From CAYJAD01 sp964370835 (GTDB lineage: Bacteria; Desulfobacterota; Desulfovibrionia; Desulfovibrionales; Desulfovibrionaceae), in the NCBI GenBank assembly GCA_964370835.1, contig CAYJLO010000086.1, forward strand, positions 1 through 11,785: a DNA stretch of 11,785 bases, read 5' to 3'. The notes below the pieces were generated by a model. That model worked only from the letters and a program-made list of their open reading frames with translations, was not told where the DNA came from and ran no database searches. The stretch's first letter is position 1. The number at the start of each line of letters is the position of its first letter. A program made the position numbers and the translations under genes. Below are positions 1-8,386 of this stretch, piece by piece.

Positions 1-632
1 ACGATCACGCAGACCATATCAAAAGCGTTGGAGGCTTAGGCGAACGGCAACACATTCCTATCTTCGCAACAGAAAAAGTGCACAATGGCATTGATCGGAG
101 TCGCTACGTAGTAGAGAAATTACACTCCTCTCGTCGTGTCATCGAAAAAGAGAAAGTCTTTACGATCAGAGATTTTAAGATAACGGCCTTTCAAGTGCCA
201 CACGATAGTGCTGATAGCGTAGGTTTCCATATAGATTGCGGAGAGCATAAATTTACTATAGCAACTGATGTCGGCAGCCTTACAGATACAGTGAAACACT
301 ATCTGTGCGAAGCGAACCATCTTATTGTAGAGGCCAACTACGACGAAGAGATGTTGAAACATGGCAACTATCCTCAATTCTTGAAAGATCGGGTATCTAG
401 TTCTATCGGGCACCTTAGCAACAGAGAAGGGGCAGAATTTTTAGCATCTAGCTACGACCCTAAACTCAAAAATATTTGGTTATGCCACCTTAGCCGTGAC
501 AATAACCACCCCGAATTGGCATATAAAACGTTTGATATTCGCTTCTTTCAAGAAGGCATACGAGTAGGGAAGGATGTAAATATTCAACCTCTGAAGCGCA
601 CCACACCTTCTGATATGTATGTTTTCGAATAA
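1..632 (+). CDS. Metallo-beta-lactamase-fold hydrolase, YycJ/WalJ-like (5' end missing)
   Basis: This is the C-terminal part of an MBL-fold metal-dependent hydrolase. The reading frame is open from the first complete codon (position 3) with no stop, so the gene begins outside the window; the GTG at 78 is internal. The first residues, DHADHIKSVGG, are the end of the HxHxDH metal-binding motif. Further His and Asp ligands appear in ATDVGSLTD (positions 261-287) and CHLSRDNNHPE (483-515); the LSxxNNHPE block is characteristic of the COG1235 YycJ/WalJ branch. About 209 residues are visible, nearly the whole expected domain. No signal peptide or membrane segment is seen, so it should be cytoplasmic. 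Family members are proposed phosphodiesterases or nucleases, linked to cell-wall or DNA processes in Firmicutes; the substrate here cannot be inferred. It converges on iorB, with hairpins between them. Confidence 0.85.
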   Translation, partial: DHADHIKSVGGLGERQHIPIFATEKVHNGIDRSRYVVEKLHSSRRVIEKEKVFTIRDFKITAFQVPHDSADSVGFHIDCGEHKFTIATDVGSLTDTVKHYLCEANHLIVEANYDEEMLKHGNYPQFLKDRVSSSIGHLSNREGAEFLASSYDPKLKNIWLCHLSRDNNHPELAYKTFDIRFFQEGIRVGKDVNIQPLKRTTPSDMYVFE

Positions 633-665
633 TCTGTTTTTTTAAGGAGTGTGTTGAACTCTCTC

Positions 666-686
666 TCTATTCGAAAATAGATTTTT
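666..686 (+). terminator. Weak intrinsic terminator after the MBL hydrolase gene
   Basis: A 6-bp stem TCTATT/AATAGA (666-671 and 676-681) closes a CGAA tetraloop and is followed directly by TTTTT (682-686). It starts 33 bases after the stop codon at 630-632 on the same strand. The stem is AT-rich, so it may be weak on its own; the stronger hairpin just downstream could act with it. Confidence 0.45.
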
Positions 687-690
687 GTAA

Positions 691-728
691 GAGGCTGTCT
701 AAAATAGGATAAGATTTGAGACAGCCTC
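691..728. terminator. Perfect 10-bp inverted repeat between convergent genes (bidirectional terminator candidate)
   Basis: GAGGCTGTCT at 691-700 and AGACAGCCTC at 719-728 are perfect reverse complements separated by 18 bases. The hairpin lies between the 3' ends of the + strand MBL gene and the minus-strand iorB, where a shared terminator is expected. No strong T tract follows on either strand, so intrinsic termination is not certain. An alternative is a dispersed short palindromic repeat; only a genome-wide search would distinguish these. Confidence 0.5.
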
Positions 729-788
729 ATTGTCAATACGGTTCAGATGAACATTATTTTGTAAATCAAAAAATGTTGAAAGGAACAA

Positions 789-1376
789 TTATTTCGCCGT
801 ATTACGTGTTGCAACGTCGTAACCAGCTCGTAGAGCAGCAAGGTTCATGTCTACTATACTGTCACCTTTGCGTTCAAAAATTTGTCGTACACCAGTTTCT
901 ATTTTCTCGTACCCTAATCCAATGAATGGTGCTGCTGCGCCAAGCATAACGATGTTTGCCGCACGAGCCGTTGCAACGTCTTTGGCTATTGCTTCTACGT
1001 CGAGGATCACTTTGTTGGGAATGGCGCTTAAGGCTTCTTCTATATCCCCCATCTCTGGATAATTGGGGATGTTAATGAACGGTCCTGAATGAGTTACCAA
1101 CCATCCGTCTTTCTTTAGATAGGGTAGATATCGAAGACTCTCCATTGGCTCGAGAGAAAGGATAAGGTCGGCCTGTCCGAAAGGGATGAGATCAGATGCA
1201 ATGGCGTTTTCAGATAGTCTAAGATGAGACTGTACGTCTCCGCCTCGTTGACTCATGCCATGTACTTCGGCTTGTTTCATTTGTAGGCCATCAGTCAACG
1301 CCGCTTGCCCAATTACGGCAGCAATAGAGAGGATTCCTTGTCCTCCTACACCAGAGAGGATTATATCTATTTTCAT
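789..1376 (-). CDS. iorB: Indolepyruvate oxidoreductase subunit beta
   Basis: This is the small gamma-domain subunit of indolepyruvate:ferredoxin oxidoreductase. With IorA it oxidatively decarboxylates aryl-pyruvates (transamination products of Trp, Tyr and Phe) to aryl-acetyl-CoA while reducing ferredoxin, and the enzyme may run in reverse. The 195-residue protein opens with the nucleotide-fold loop GVGGQGI (residues 9-15), followed by the conserved EVHGMSQRGG block (37-46) and LGAAAPF (145-151), all typical of this subunit. Length matches the family. Its ATG overlaps the iorA stop in an ATGA arrangement (1373-1376), which indicates translational coupling and a shared transcript. No signal peptide is seen, so it is cytoplasmic. 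A phenylacetate-CoA ligase gene often accompanies iorAB, but here iorB is last and faces a convergent gene. Confidence 0.95.
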   Translation of the reverse strand: MKIDIILSGVGGQGILSIAAVIGQAALTDGLQMKQAEVHGMSQRGGDVQSHLRLSENAIASDLIPFGQADLILSLEPMESLRYLPYLKKDGWLVTHSGPFINIPNYPEMGDIEEALSAIPNKVILDVEAIAKDVATARAANIVMLGAAAPFIGLGYEKIETGVRQIFERKGDSIVDMNLAALRAGYDVATRNTAK

Positions 1377-2968
1377 TTTGTTTTCTTCTTACGGGTTAAT
1401 GTTTGTATGCACTCACGTCTTGGAACTATAACAGAGACTCCTTTATATGCAATCTCTTCGCGGATCATAGCCTTCATCTCTTCATAATTCTTTTTCAAAG
1501 GGATTACTACGCGAAGATGTTCTGGCTCGACACCAATACCTGCACAGATTGATTCGATGCGTCCTGTTGCCGACGAGTCCTGCCCTCCTGTCATTGCCGT
1601 AGTTTCATTGTCCGAGATAATTATTGTCACATTGCTTTGCTCATTGACACAATCTAACAGTCCTGTCATCCCAGAGTGGGTGAATGTTGAGTCTCCTATG
1701 ATTGCGATTGCAGGATGTAGTCCTGCATCGGAAGCCCCTTTAGCCATAGTGATAGAGGCGCCCATGTCGATGCACGTGTCAATCGCACGAAACGGAGGTA
1801 GTGCACCGAGTGTGTAACATCCAATATCTCCGAAGACTTTTGCATTCGGATACTCTTCAGCTATCACATCGTTTAATGCGTCATACAAATCGCGATGTCC
1901 ACATCCTTTGCACAATGCTGGTGGGCGAGCTGCTACAACTTCAGGTTTTTCGTAATATTTCAGAACCTCTTTCCCGAGGGCTTGCCCTACAGAATCTGGA
2001 TTAAGTTCTCCGTCGCGTGCTAGAGTACCGTCTAATCGTCCGTGTATTGTCATACCTTGATTTAGATATCCCTTTAGTCGTGATTCTACGTATGGGAATC
2101 CTTCTTCGAGGATTAGCAGTTCCTTACACTCACTCGCTAGGCGTTCTACTAGTTTGCGAGGTAGGGGATATTGCGTGATTTTCAACACAGGATGCTCGAA
2201 TCCGTCAGGGTAATTCTCAGAAAGATAATTGAATGCAATACCAGTTGTGATAATACCCAAATCCTTGTTTGGAGCATCGAAATAGCGATTGTATTTAGAT
2301 TCCTCTGAAGCGATTTCGAAAGTTTCTTGTGCAGCAAGTAGCACCTTGAAGCGCTGTCTTGCTAAAGCTGGGAGAAGAATGAAACGTTGTCTTCCATCTT
2401 CAGGAAAATTCATAGCGTTCTCAGGCTTAATATCTCTGCGTTCAACACCTGCTCTGGAGTGTGCCATACGAGTTGTGATGCGCAACAAGACAGGATAGCC
2501 TAGTTTTTCAGACAATTCAAAACCCTCGTACACCATATCATAGGCCTCTTGTTGGCTAGATGGTTCAAGCATAGGGATCATTGCAAAGTCTCCAAAGAGA
2601 CGATTATCTTGTTCGTTTTGCGATGAGTGCATTGATGGATCGTCAGCTGTGATAATTACTAATCCTCCGTTAATGCCGCTCATTGCAGCATTCATAAAAC
2701 AATCTGCTGCGACATTCAGTCCAACGTGTTTCATACAGCAAAGAGCTCTTTTTCCTGCGTAACTCATACCTAATGCTGATTCGAGAGCAGTTTTCTCGTT
2801 TGCACTCCACTGACTATGGACACCTCGCTCTTTGGCCTCTGCTGAAGCTTGAATGTATTCTGTTATTTCTGTAGATGGCGTGCCTGGATAGGCATACACA
2901 CCCGATAATCCTGCATCTAATGCAGCTTGGGCAATAGCCTCATCGCCCAAAAAGAGATTCTTTCCCAT
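1373..2968 (-). CDS. iorA: Indolepyruvate:ferredoxin oxidoreductase subunit alpha, without ferredoxin domain
   Basis: This is the large, thiamine-diphosphate-binding subunit of IorAB. The 531-residue protein has the N-terminal pyrimidine-binding domain (YPGTPSTEI near 27-35, SANEKTALESALG near 55-67), a middle domain, and a C-terminal TPP domain with CKGCGH (353-358), GDIGCYTLG (380-388) and the GDS...DN pair (425-427, 453-454) matching the GDG...NN cofactor motif. After this the protein ends in a basic tail at residue 531. The two-cluster [4Fe-4S] ferredoxin domain found at the C-terminus of archaeal IorA proteins is absent: no CxxCxxCxxxC motif is present. The reading frame is clean and overlaps iorB by four bases, so this looks like a natural short form, not a truncation. 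A TAnnTTTG element lies about 110 bases upstream of the start. Confidence 0.95.
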   Translation of the reverse strand: MGKNLFLGDEAIAQAALDAGLSGVYAYPGTPSTEITEYIQASAEAKERGVHSQWSANEKTALESALGMSYAGKRALCCMKHVGLNVAADCFMNAAMSGINGGLVIITADDPSMHSSQNEQDNRLFGDFAMIPMLEPSSQQEAYDMVYEGFELSEKLGYPVLLRITTRMAHSRAGVERRDIKPENAMNFPEDGRQRFILLPALARQRFKVLLAAQETFEIASEESKYNRYFDAPNKDLGIITTGIAFNYLSENYPDGFEHPVLKITQYPLPRKLVERLASECKELLILEEGFPYVESRLKGYLNQGMTIHGRLDGTLARDGELNPDSVGQALGKEVLKYYEKPEVVAARPPALCKGCGHRDLYDALNDVIAEEYPNAKVFGDIGCYTLGALPPFRAIDTCIDMGASITMAKGASDAGLHPAIAIIGDSTFTHSGMTGLLDCVNEQSNVTIIISDNETTAMTGGQDSSATGRIESICAGIGVEPEHLRVVIPLKKNYEEMKAMIREEIAYKGVSVIVPRRECIQTLTRKKKTK

Positions 2969-3074
2969 TTTGTTTTTATCTTATTCTAAGTGTTTCTTAT
3001 ATACGTTTGTTGCATACCTTATTGTTGAAGGATACCTATCGTATTCATTAGATCTTAAATATCCCTTCTCTGTG

Positions 3075-3082
3075 CAAATATA
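3075..3082 (-). promoter_or_regulatory. Bacteroidetes -7 element upstream of iorA
   Basis: On the minus strand these eight bases read TATATTTG, an exact TAnnTTTG match. It lies in the 164-base gap between DUF368 and iorA and points at iorA, giving a predicted 5' UTR of about 100 bases. No clear TTTG at -33 is seen at the usual spacing, so the call rests on the -7 box and its position. The rest of the gap is AT-rich with no structure I can name. Confidence 0.55.
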
Positions 3083-3132
3083 ATTTATTGAACCATATTA
3101 TTCTATACTAATGCGATTTTACTCCTAGTGCG

Positions 3133-4083
3133 TTATCCTTTGTCTGGTTTTGCAGAGAACCGCTCTAGTGCATAAACTAGTAGGAATCCTGCGCACATCA
3201 GAGCTACAGCTGGTGCAATAGCCTCATTAGGCATAATGTTGGCTTCGACGAGAGGCTTGATCTCGCCGTGTCGATCTGTGTATGTCTCTATAGTTTCTTT
3301 CCACGGCCAAATCTTATTGAGTGATCCCAGCATAAAACCAGAAAGAAGCGCGATGGTTGTGTTATGAAATCTCTTAAGCGCGTATGAAAGGATGTGTGAG
3401 AATGAGATGATACCGACCCCCGCTCCTGCAATAAAGGTAAGTATTGTAGATATACTGAAACTCTTTATTGCTTCCATAATATAGAAGTATTTACCGAGTA
3501 GGACGAGTATAAAGCTACCCGAAATACCAGGAAGAATCATTGCACAAATGGCAATGGCTCCGCTGAAAAATATGAATAATGCATGTTCTGGAGTTTCTGC
3601 AGGAGTTGCCATTGTGATGTATAAAGCTCCTAATGTTCCTATAATAAAACTGGCAATATTTCTTGGTTTCCATTTCTTAATACTCTGTGCAACAAAGATT
3701 GTTGAAGCTAAAACCAATCCGAAAAAGAATGACCACACGAGTATGGGATAGTTGCTTAATAAATAGGTGATAATTTTAGCTAAAGAAAAAACGCTGATAC
3801 CTATTCCAAGAACGATGGACAGTAGGAAATTACCGTTAACAACTTTCCAAAACTCAAAGAAACGCCCTTTGAGTAACAGTTTTATGCATTCAAAGTTGAT
3901 GCCTTTAATCGAATCGATTAATTCTTCATATATTCCAACGATAAATGCAATTGTGCCTCCAGAGACTCCAGGGACAACGTCCGCGGCTCCCATAGCCATA
4001 CCCTTCATCACCAGTTGAATGTAATCTCGTATGGAACGCTTCGTAGAATTGTATGTCTGTGATGGATTTACTTTTTGTTTCAT
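3133..4083 (-). CDS. DUF368 membrane protein, polyprenyl-phosphate transporter (PopT) family
   Basis: This 316-residue multi-spanning inner-membrane protein belongs to DUF368. Members of this family were recently assigned a role in returning undecaprenyl phosphate across the membrane for reuse in peptidoglycan and surface glycan synthesis. Two internally related signature loops are visible: GAADVVPGVSGGT (residues 32-44) and ILPGISGSFILVLLG (183-197), consistent with an inverted-repeat carrier fold. Hydrophobic segments lie near 86-110, 113-134, 145-160, 168-200, 211-233, 240-257 and 286-306. The first 25 residues are polar and basic, probably cytoplasmic, and there is no cleavable signal peptide. 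It lies 29 bases after the TPR gene and is likely the last gene of a glnS-TPR-DUF368 operon. I see no clear terminator after it. Polyprenyl-phosphate specificity here is inferred from family membership. Confidence 0.9.
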   Translation of the reverse strand: MKQKVNPSQTYNSTKRSIRDYIQLVMKGMAMGAADVVPGVSGGTIAFIVGIYEELIDSIKGINFECIKLLLKGRFFEFWKVVNGNFLLSIVLGIGISVFSLAKIITYLLSNYPILVWSFFFGLVLASTIFVAQSIKKWKPRNIASFIIGTLGALYITMATPAETPEHALFIFFSGAIAICAMILPGISGSFILVLLGKYFYIMEAIKSFSISTILTFIAGAGVGIISFSHILSYALKRFHNTTIALLSGFMLGSLNKIWPWKETIETYTDRHGEIKPLVEANIMPNEAIAPAVALMCAGFLLVYALERFSAKPDKG

Positions 4084-4112
4084 GTTATTTTTTATTGTTA
4101 AGTTGCTCGGAT

Positions 4113-5306
4113 CTAATTGAAGTTATGCTTTCTCAAAGAAAGAACATCGAGTAGTTTACTTTTTTGTGTACTAACAGTCTCTTCGAGCATTGACAAAAGG
4201 CTTTCATCGTCCAACTGACCGATAAGATCAATATTCATTGCAATGAGTTCAAAATCGGAGTTATACATAGTTTGTATAGGAGGGATTCTAACAAAGGGGA
4301 TTTGTTTTTGTATGTTTGCTCTAATTGGTTCTGCCTCGCCTTCGCGACCTAACTCGCATAAGGCTTGTATTTTTTTTATCTGCAGGAATATGTTACAATT
4401 TATCTCTTCTGGATTTATTCTTGATAACTCGGCAATAAAGCTAAGTGTTTTCTCGAATAATTTTAACTGGCAAAGACTCTCTGCGTAGATTGCAACCTCA
4501 TCAGGTAACGATAGTAAATGTAGGCCAATTTGATCATAACTTTCTATCACTTTTCCGTATGCGCTCATTTGATAATATAAACAAGCTCTAAGTCGTATCA
4601 CCTCTTCTATAACAACATCTTTACACACTTCAGCGTATCCCAGAGCCTCCAATGCTTTTTCATACTGTTCGGATTTGTCATAGAGTATGCCAAGTGATAT
4701 CCAGTATGATGCGCTATATGGGTTGATATCTAAGAGTTGATTACAAGCATTAATCGCACTCTCGAGCGGAGTGTTATCAACCTTAGTCGTGGCATGTACT
4801 AATGCCTCAAGTATTAGAATGTTGTTCGGGAACTTATTTAACGCCATTGTGCATATTTTGCATGCAATAGAATATTCCGCAATCTCTTCATTAAGATCAG
4901 TGATAAAGATTTCAAAGAGATTTTCTAAGTACTCACACTGTTCCTCGGAGCGAAGCGTAAATAGAATACCTATTTGGTCTAATTGTTCAAGATTTATATA
5001 GCATTCAAGTTGTAGTAAATCGCTCTCTAGGTCATGAAAAGCTAATGTTTGAAGCATTTCTAAAGCTTCAAGATCTTCTTCTGTCTCTAATAGGTAAAGA
5101 ATCTTTTTGAGAGATATTGTTCTGTTATTAGGATGAAGTGAATGTGCCAACGCTATTAACCCTTCGTAGTAATCTTCGTAGAGATCTGAATCCATTTCGA
5201 AATGATCTAACAATTCTTCCATCTGATCTGCATCAAAATAAGGCATAACCCCATTTGATGCAGATGTGATGTATTGTTGTACCCAATGATTTAATCCTTC
5301 ATCCAT
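4113..5306 (-). CDS. Cytoplasmic tetratricopeptide-repeat protein
   Basis: This is a 397-residue all-helical protein with no signal peptide or membrane segment, so it is probably cytoplasmic. The clearest TPR spans residues 198-231 (YWISLGILYD..YEKALEALGYAE), with weaker TPR-like helical pairs at about 95-130, 145-195, 235-265 and 270-300. The N-terminal 130 residues are strongly acidic. TPR proteins act as protein-binding scaffolds; no catalytic motif is visible and no partner can be named from sequence. It lies 22 bases after glnS and 29 bases before DUF368, so it is very likely cotranscribed with both. The adjacency to the lipid-carrier transporter is the only functional hint and is weak. 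The ATG at 5306 is chosen because it gives short intergenic spacing and the helical fold begins immediately. Confidence 0.85.
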   Translation of the reverse strand: MDEGLNHWVQQYITSASNGVMPYFDADQMEELLDHFEMDSDLYEDYYEGLIALAHSLHPNNRTISLKKILYLLETEEDLEALEMLQTLAFHDLESDLLQLECYINLEQLDQIGILFTLRSEEQCEYLENLFEIFITDLNEEIAEYSIACKICTMALNKFPNNILILEALVHATTKVDNTPLESAINACNQLLDINPYSASYWISLGILYDKSEQYEKALEALGYAEVCKDVVIEEVIRLRACLYYQMSAYGKVIESYDQIGLHLLSLPDEVAIYAESLCQLKLFEKTLSFIAELSRINPEEINCNIFLQIKKIQALCELGREGEAEPIRANIQKQIPFVRIPPIQTMYNSDFELIAMNIDLIGQLDDESLLSMLEETVSTQKSKLLDVLSLRKHNFN

Positions 5307-5328
5307 GCGATGTTCGTTTTTTTTGAAC

Positions 5329-7035
5329 TTAAGATTTTTGCTTCATTTTTCCCCAAGTGTCTTTTAGCGACACTGTGCGGTTGAATATGAACTTTTCTGG
5401 TGTAGAGTCCGGATCTAGATTGAAGTAACCTTGACGCTGGAATTGGAAATTTTCATATGCTTTAGCAGAACTTAATGCTGCCTCAACTCGGCAATTGGTT
5501 AGCACTGTCAATGAGTCTGGGTTAAGCAACTCGAGGAAATCTTGATCTTTCTCTTCTAATGGATTCTCTGTGGTAAATAGTCTGTCATATAGACGAACTT
5601 CAGCTGGGAAACTGTGAGCTTCAGATACCCAATGTAGAGTTCCCTTGACTTTACGGTTACTTTCAGGCATGCCACTTTTGGTATTCGGATCGTATTCTGC
5701 ATAAACCTCAACCACTTCTCCATTCTCATTTTTCTTACAACCAGTGCACTTAACAATATAGCCATGCTTTAGTCTCACTTCCTGATTAGGAGTCATGCGG
5801 AAAAACTTCTTAGGCGCATCTTCCATAAAATCATCCTTTTCAATTAGAAGGTTTCGACTAAATGCAATAGTATGACTTCCTGCAGTTGGGTCTTCAGGAT
5901 TGTTTAATGCCTCCATCATCTCTACTTGTTCTTCTGGATAGTTGGTGATAATTAGTTTGACGGGGTTTAGAACTGCCGAAACACGAGTTGCAACCATGTT
6001 TAGATCTTCTCGTACGGCGTGCTCCAGTAGCGCCATGTCAATTATTCCGTCATATTTCGTGTAGCCAATCTTATCGATAAAGTTGCGAATAGATTTTGGC
6101 GTGTATCCGCGTCGGCGGAATCCACAAATTGTAGGCATGCGCGGATCATCCCATCCATTTACATGATTCTCCTTTACCAACTGTAGCAATTTGCGCTTGC
6201 TCATTACTGTGTAGGTCAAGTTAAGGCGGTTGAATTCAATCTGACGAGGACGATAACTCTCCCCTTCATTTTGCAACTGGTCAATGAAGTAATCATATAG
6301 TGGGCGATGTACCTCGAATTCGAGTGTACAAAGCGAATGTGTCACCCCTTCGAAATAGTCACTCTGCCCATGTGCGAAATCGTACATAGGGTAAGCCTTC
6401 CAGGTAGTTCCCGTGCGATGGTGAGGGTGATTGATGATACGGTAAATAATTGGGTCGCGAAAATGCATGTTTGATGATGCCATATCAATCTTTGCTCGCA
6501 AAACCATACGTCCTTCTTCGAATTCTCCCTTATTCATGCGTTGGAATAGATCCAAACTTTCTTCTGGAGGACGATTTCTGTAAGGACTATCTATTCCAGC
6601 TTGCGTAGGAGTCCCTTTTTGTTTTGCAATTTCCTCTGCGCTTTGTTCGTCTATGTATGCTTTGTTTGTTTTTATCAGATCTTCTGCAAAATCCCATAAT
6701 TGTTGGAAGTAATCAGATGCATAGTATATATTTTGCCACTCGAAACCAAGCCATTTAATGTCTTCTTCTATAGCATCCACATATTCAGTGTCCTCTTTAA
6801 CTGGATTAGTGTCGTCAAATCGTAGATTACACACACTACCATATTGCTGCGCAATTCCAAAGTTCATACAAATCGCCTTTGCATGTCCGATATGGAGATA
6901 TCCGTTTGGTTCAGGTGGAAAACGAGTCTGAAGGCGTCCGTCGTTTTTTCCAGCTTTGATGTCTTCCTCAATAAAAACTTCAATGAAGTTTAAGCTTTTC
7001 TTGCTCTCTTCCTTATTGCATACTGTAGTACTCAT
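5329..7035 (-). CDS. glnS: Glutamine--tRNA ligase
   Basis: Glutaminyl-tRNA synthetase is a class I enzyme that charges tRNA-Gln directly from glutamine and ATP in the cytoplasm. At 568 residues it has the usual bacterial size. The catalytic Rossmann domain opens with RFPPEPNGYLHIGH (residues 38-51), carrying the HIGH signature at 48-51 and the PEPNG block typical of GlnRS/GluRS. The second ATP-binding signature is VMSKRKL (277-283), the GlnRS version of KMSKS. The region DDPRMPTICGFRRRGYTP (296-313) is a further GlnRS hallmark. The C-terminal beta-barrel anticodon-binding domain occupies roughly residues 345-568 and appears complete. It starts 63 bases after the helicase gene, with no recognisable promoter between them, and likely heads the glnS-TPR-DUF368 group or is transcribed through from upstream. 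Confidence 0.97.
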   Translation of the reverse strand: MSTTVCNKEESKKSLNFIEVFIEEDIKAGKNDGRLQTRFPPEPNGYLHIGHAKAICMNFGIAQQYGSVCNLRFDDTNPVKEDTEYVDAIEEDIKWLGFEWQNIYYASDYFQQLWDFAEDLIKTNKAYIDEQSAEEIAKQKGTPTQAGIDSPYRNRPPEESLDLFQRMNKGEFEEGRMVLRAKIDMASSNMHFRDPIIYRIINHPHHRTGTTWKAYPMYDFAHGQSDYFEGVTHSLCTLEFEVHRPLYDYFIDQLQNEGESYRPRQIEFNRLNLTYTVMSKRKLLQLVKENHVNGWDDPRMPTICGFRRRGYTPKSIRNFIDKIGYTKYDGIIDMALLEHAVREDLNMVATRVSAVLNPVKLIITNYPEEQVEMMEALNNPEDPTAGSHTIAFSRNLLIEKDDFMEDAPKKFFRMTPNQEVRLKHGYIVKCTGCKKNENGEVVEVYAEYDPNTKSGMPESNRKVKGTLHWVSEAHSFPAEVRLYDRLFTTENPLEEKDQDFLELLNPDSLTVLTNCRVEAALSSAKAYENFQFQRQGYFNLDPDSTPEKFIFNRTVSLKDTWGKMKQKS

Positions 7036-7098
7036 GAGATCTATATATTGTTGTATGTTTTGATTATTTGTTCCTTTTGTTTCTTTTCTCCGAGAGTT

Positions 7099-8367
7099 TT
7101 ATTTCGAGTGTTTACTCTTCCTGTTACTTGTTTTATTCCTTCTTTCGGGAGATGACGCATTCTGTTTACGTCCTCGTCTGCCTGACGTAGTTGTGCGTGA
7201 TTTTTTTTTCGGGTCGTAAACAGGAGTTTCTCCAAATGAAGCATCAATAGGGATTTTGTATATTGTTTTTTCGAGGAATTTCTCGATTATACCAAAAGAA
7301 TATTGTTCCTCTTCGCCAACGAATGTGATAGCCATCCCTTCCGCATTATTAGTCCCACGTGCAGTTCGTCCGATTCGATGAACATAATCTTCTGGATCAT
7401 TTGGGATGTCGAAATTAATAACCAAGCTGATGTCATTAATATCTATGCCGCGAGCCACAACGTCAGTGGCTACGAGTATATCGGTACGTCCGTTTTTGAA
7501 CTCTTTCATAACATCCTCACGCTCGTTTTGTTCTAGATCAGAATGCATCTGATCTACGTTAAACTTCATGCGTTGTAGTGATGCACACAGTTCCTTTACT
7601 TTTAACTTCGAGGATGAAAAAATTATAACCCTCTTAGGATCAGACTGGCGAAAAAGATTTTCTAGTATAGGTAGTTTCTGAGTGTCGTAGCAGATGTATG
7701 CCGATTGAATAATTGTTGAGGGGGGCTTCGAGATTGCTATCTGTACCTCTTCTGGATTTTTAAGAATAGTTTGAGCTAGTGTGCGGATCTTTTGCGGCAT
7801 TGTTGCCGAAAAAAGTATTGTTTGGCAATATTCAGGTAGTTGTTTGTATATCTGCATGATATCGTCATAAAAGCCCATATCGAGCATTCTATCCGCTTCA
7901 TCTAAGATGAAATAATGCACTTGAGATAAATCTACTGTACCAAGCTTTATATGCGAAAGTAATCGCCCAGGCGTGGCTATCACAATATCTGCTCCCATTT
8001 CTAAGCCACGCCGTTGTTGTTCCCATACAACACCATCGGTACCTCCGTATATAGCAACAGCCGAAACGGGTACGAAGTATGAGAAACCTTCGATTTGTTG
8101 ATCTATTTGCTGCGCCAACTCTCGCGTTGGCGCCATTATGACAGCATTGATCGCATGATCGGGGTGCTCTCCTTTACTTAAATTATTAATAATAGGTAGC
8201 ACATACGCCGCCGTTTTGCCTGTACCTGTTTGCGCACAAGCGATAAGGTCCTTCCCTTCAAGAATGACTGGGATGGTCAACTCCTGAACCGGAGTTGTTT
8301 CCTCAAATCGCATCGCATCAAGACCGTCTAGCACAGCGTCTTCAAGCATCAATTCATCAAATCTCAT
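7099..8367 (-). CDS. DEAD-box ATP-dependent RNA helicase
   Basis: This is an ATP-dependent RNA helicase of superfamily 2, expected to remodel rRNA or mRNA structure in ribosome assembly, RNA decay or cold adaptation. All motifs are present in order: a Q motif around residues 21-32 (Gln28), motif I AQTGTGKT (45-52), Ia PTRELA (80-85), Ib TPGR (132-135), II DEAD (156-159), III SAT (187-189), V ATDVVARGID (300-309) and VI HRIGRTAR (330-337). The 422-residue length is typical of the short RhlE-like group. The last 35 residues form a Lys/Arg/Ser-rich disordered tail, probably an RNA-binding extension. I cannot assign rhlE, srmB or another orthologue from sequence alone, so no symbol is given. The 5' UTR contains a stable hairpin 19 bases before the start codon, suggesting control by RNA structure. 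Confidence 0.95.
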   Translation of the reverse strand: MRFDELMLEDAVLDGLDAMRFEETTPVQELTIPVILEGKDLIACAQTGTGKTAAYVLPIINNLSKGEHPDHAINAVIMAPTRELAQQIDQQIEGFSYFVPVSAVAIYGGTDGVVWEQQRRGLEMGADIVIATPGRLLSHIKLGTVDLSQVHYFILDEADRMLDMGFYDDIMQIYKQLPEYCQTILFSATMPQKIRTLAQTILKNPEEVQIAISKPPSTIIQSAYICYDTQKLPILENLFRQSDPKRVIIFSSSKLKVKELCASLQRMKFNVDQMHSDLEQNEREDVMKEFKNGRTDILVATDVVARGIDINDISLVINFDIPNDPEDYVHRIGRTARGTNNAEGMAITFVGEEEQYSFGIIEKFLEKTIYKIPIDASFGETPVYDPKKKSRTTTSGRRGRKQNASSPERRNKTSNRKSKHSK

Positions 8368-8386
8368 TACGTTCGTTTTTCTCCGC

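Noticed and set aside
78..632. GTG at 78 as the start of the MBL hydrolase
   Set aside because: The same frame is open back to position 3 and encodes the end of the HxHxDH metal motif, so this GTG is an internal valine codon.
3002..3009. TACGTTTG on the + strand as an antisense promoter toward the DUF368 3' end
   Set aside because: It matches TAnnTTTG, but no -33 box is at the right distance and no + strand gene lies downstream; chance matches are expected in AT-rich DNA.
7041..7247. Open frame of 68 codons on the minus strand at the helicase 3' end
   Set aside because: Most of it overlaps the helicase C-terminal tail in another frame, and its translation is low-complexity and basic without family features.
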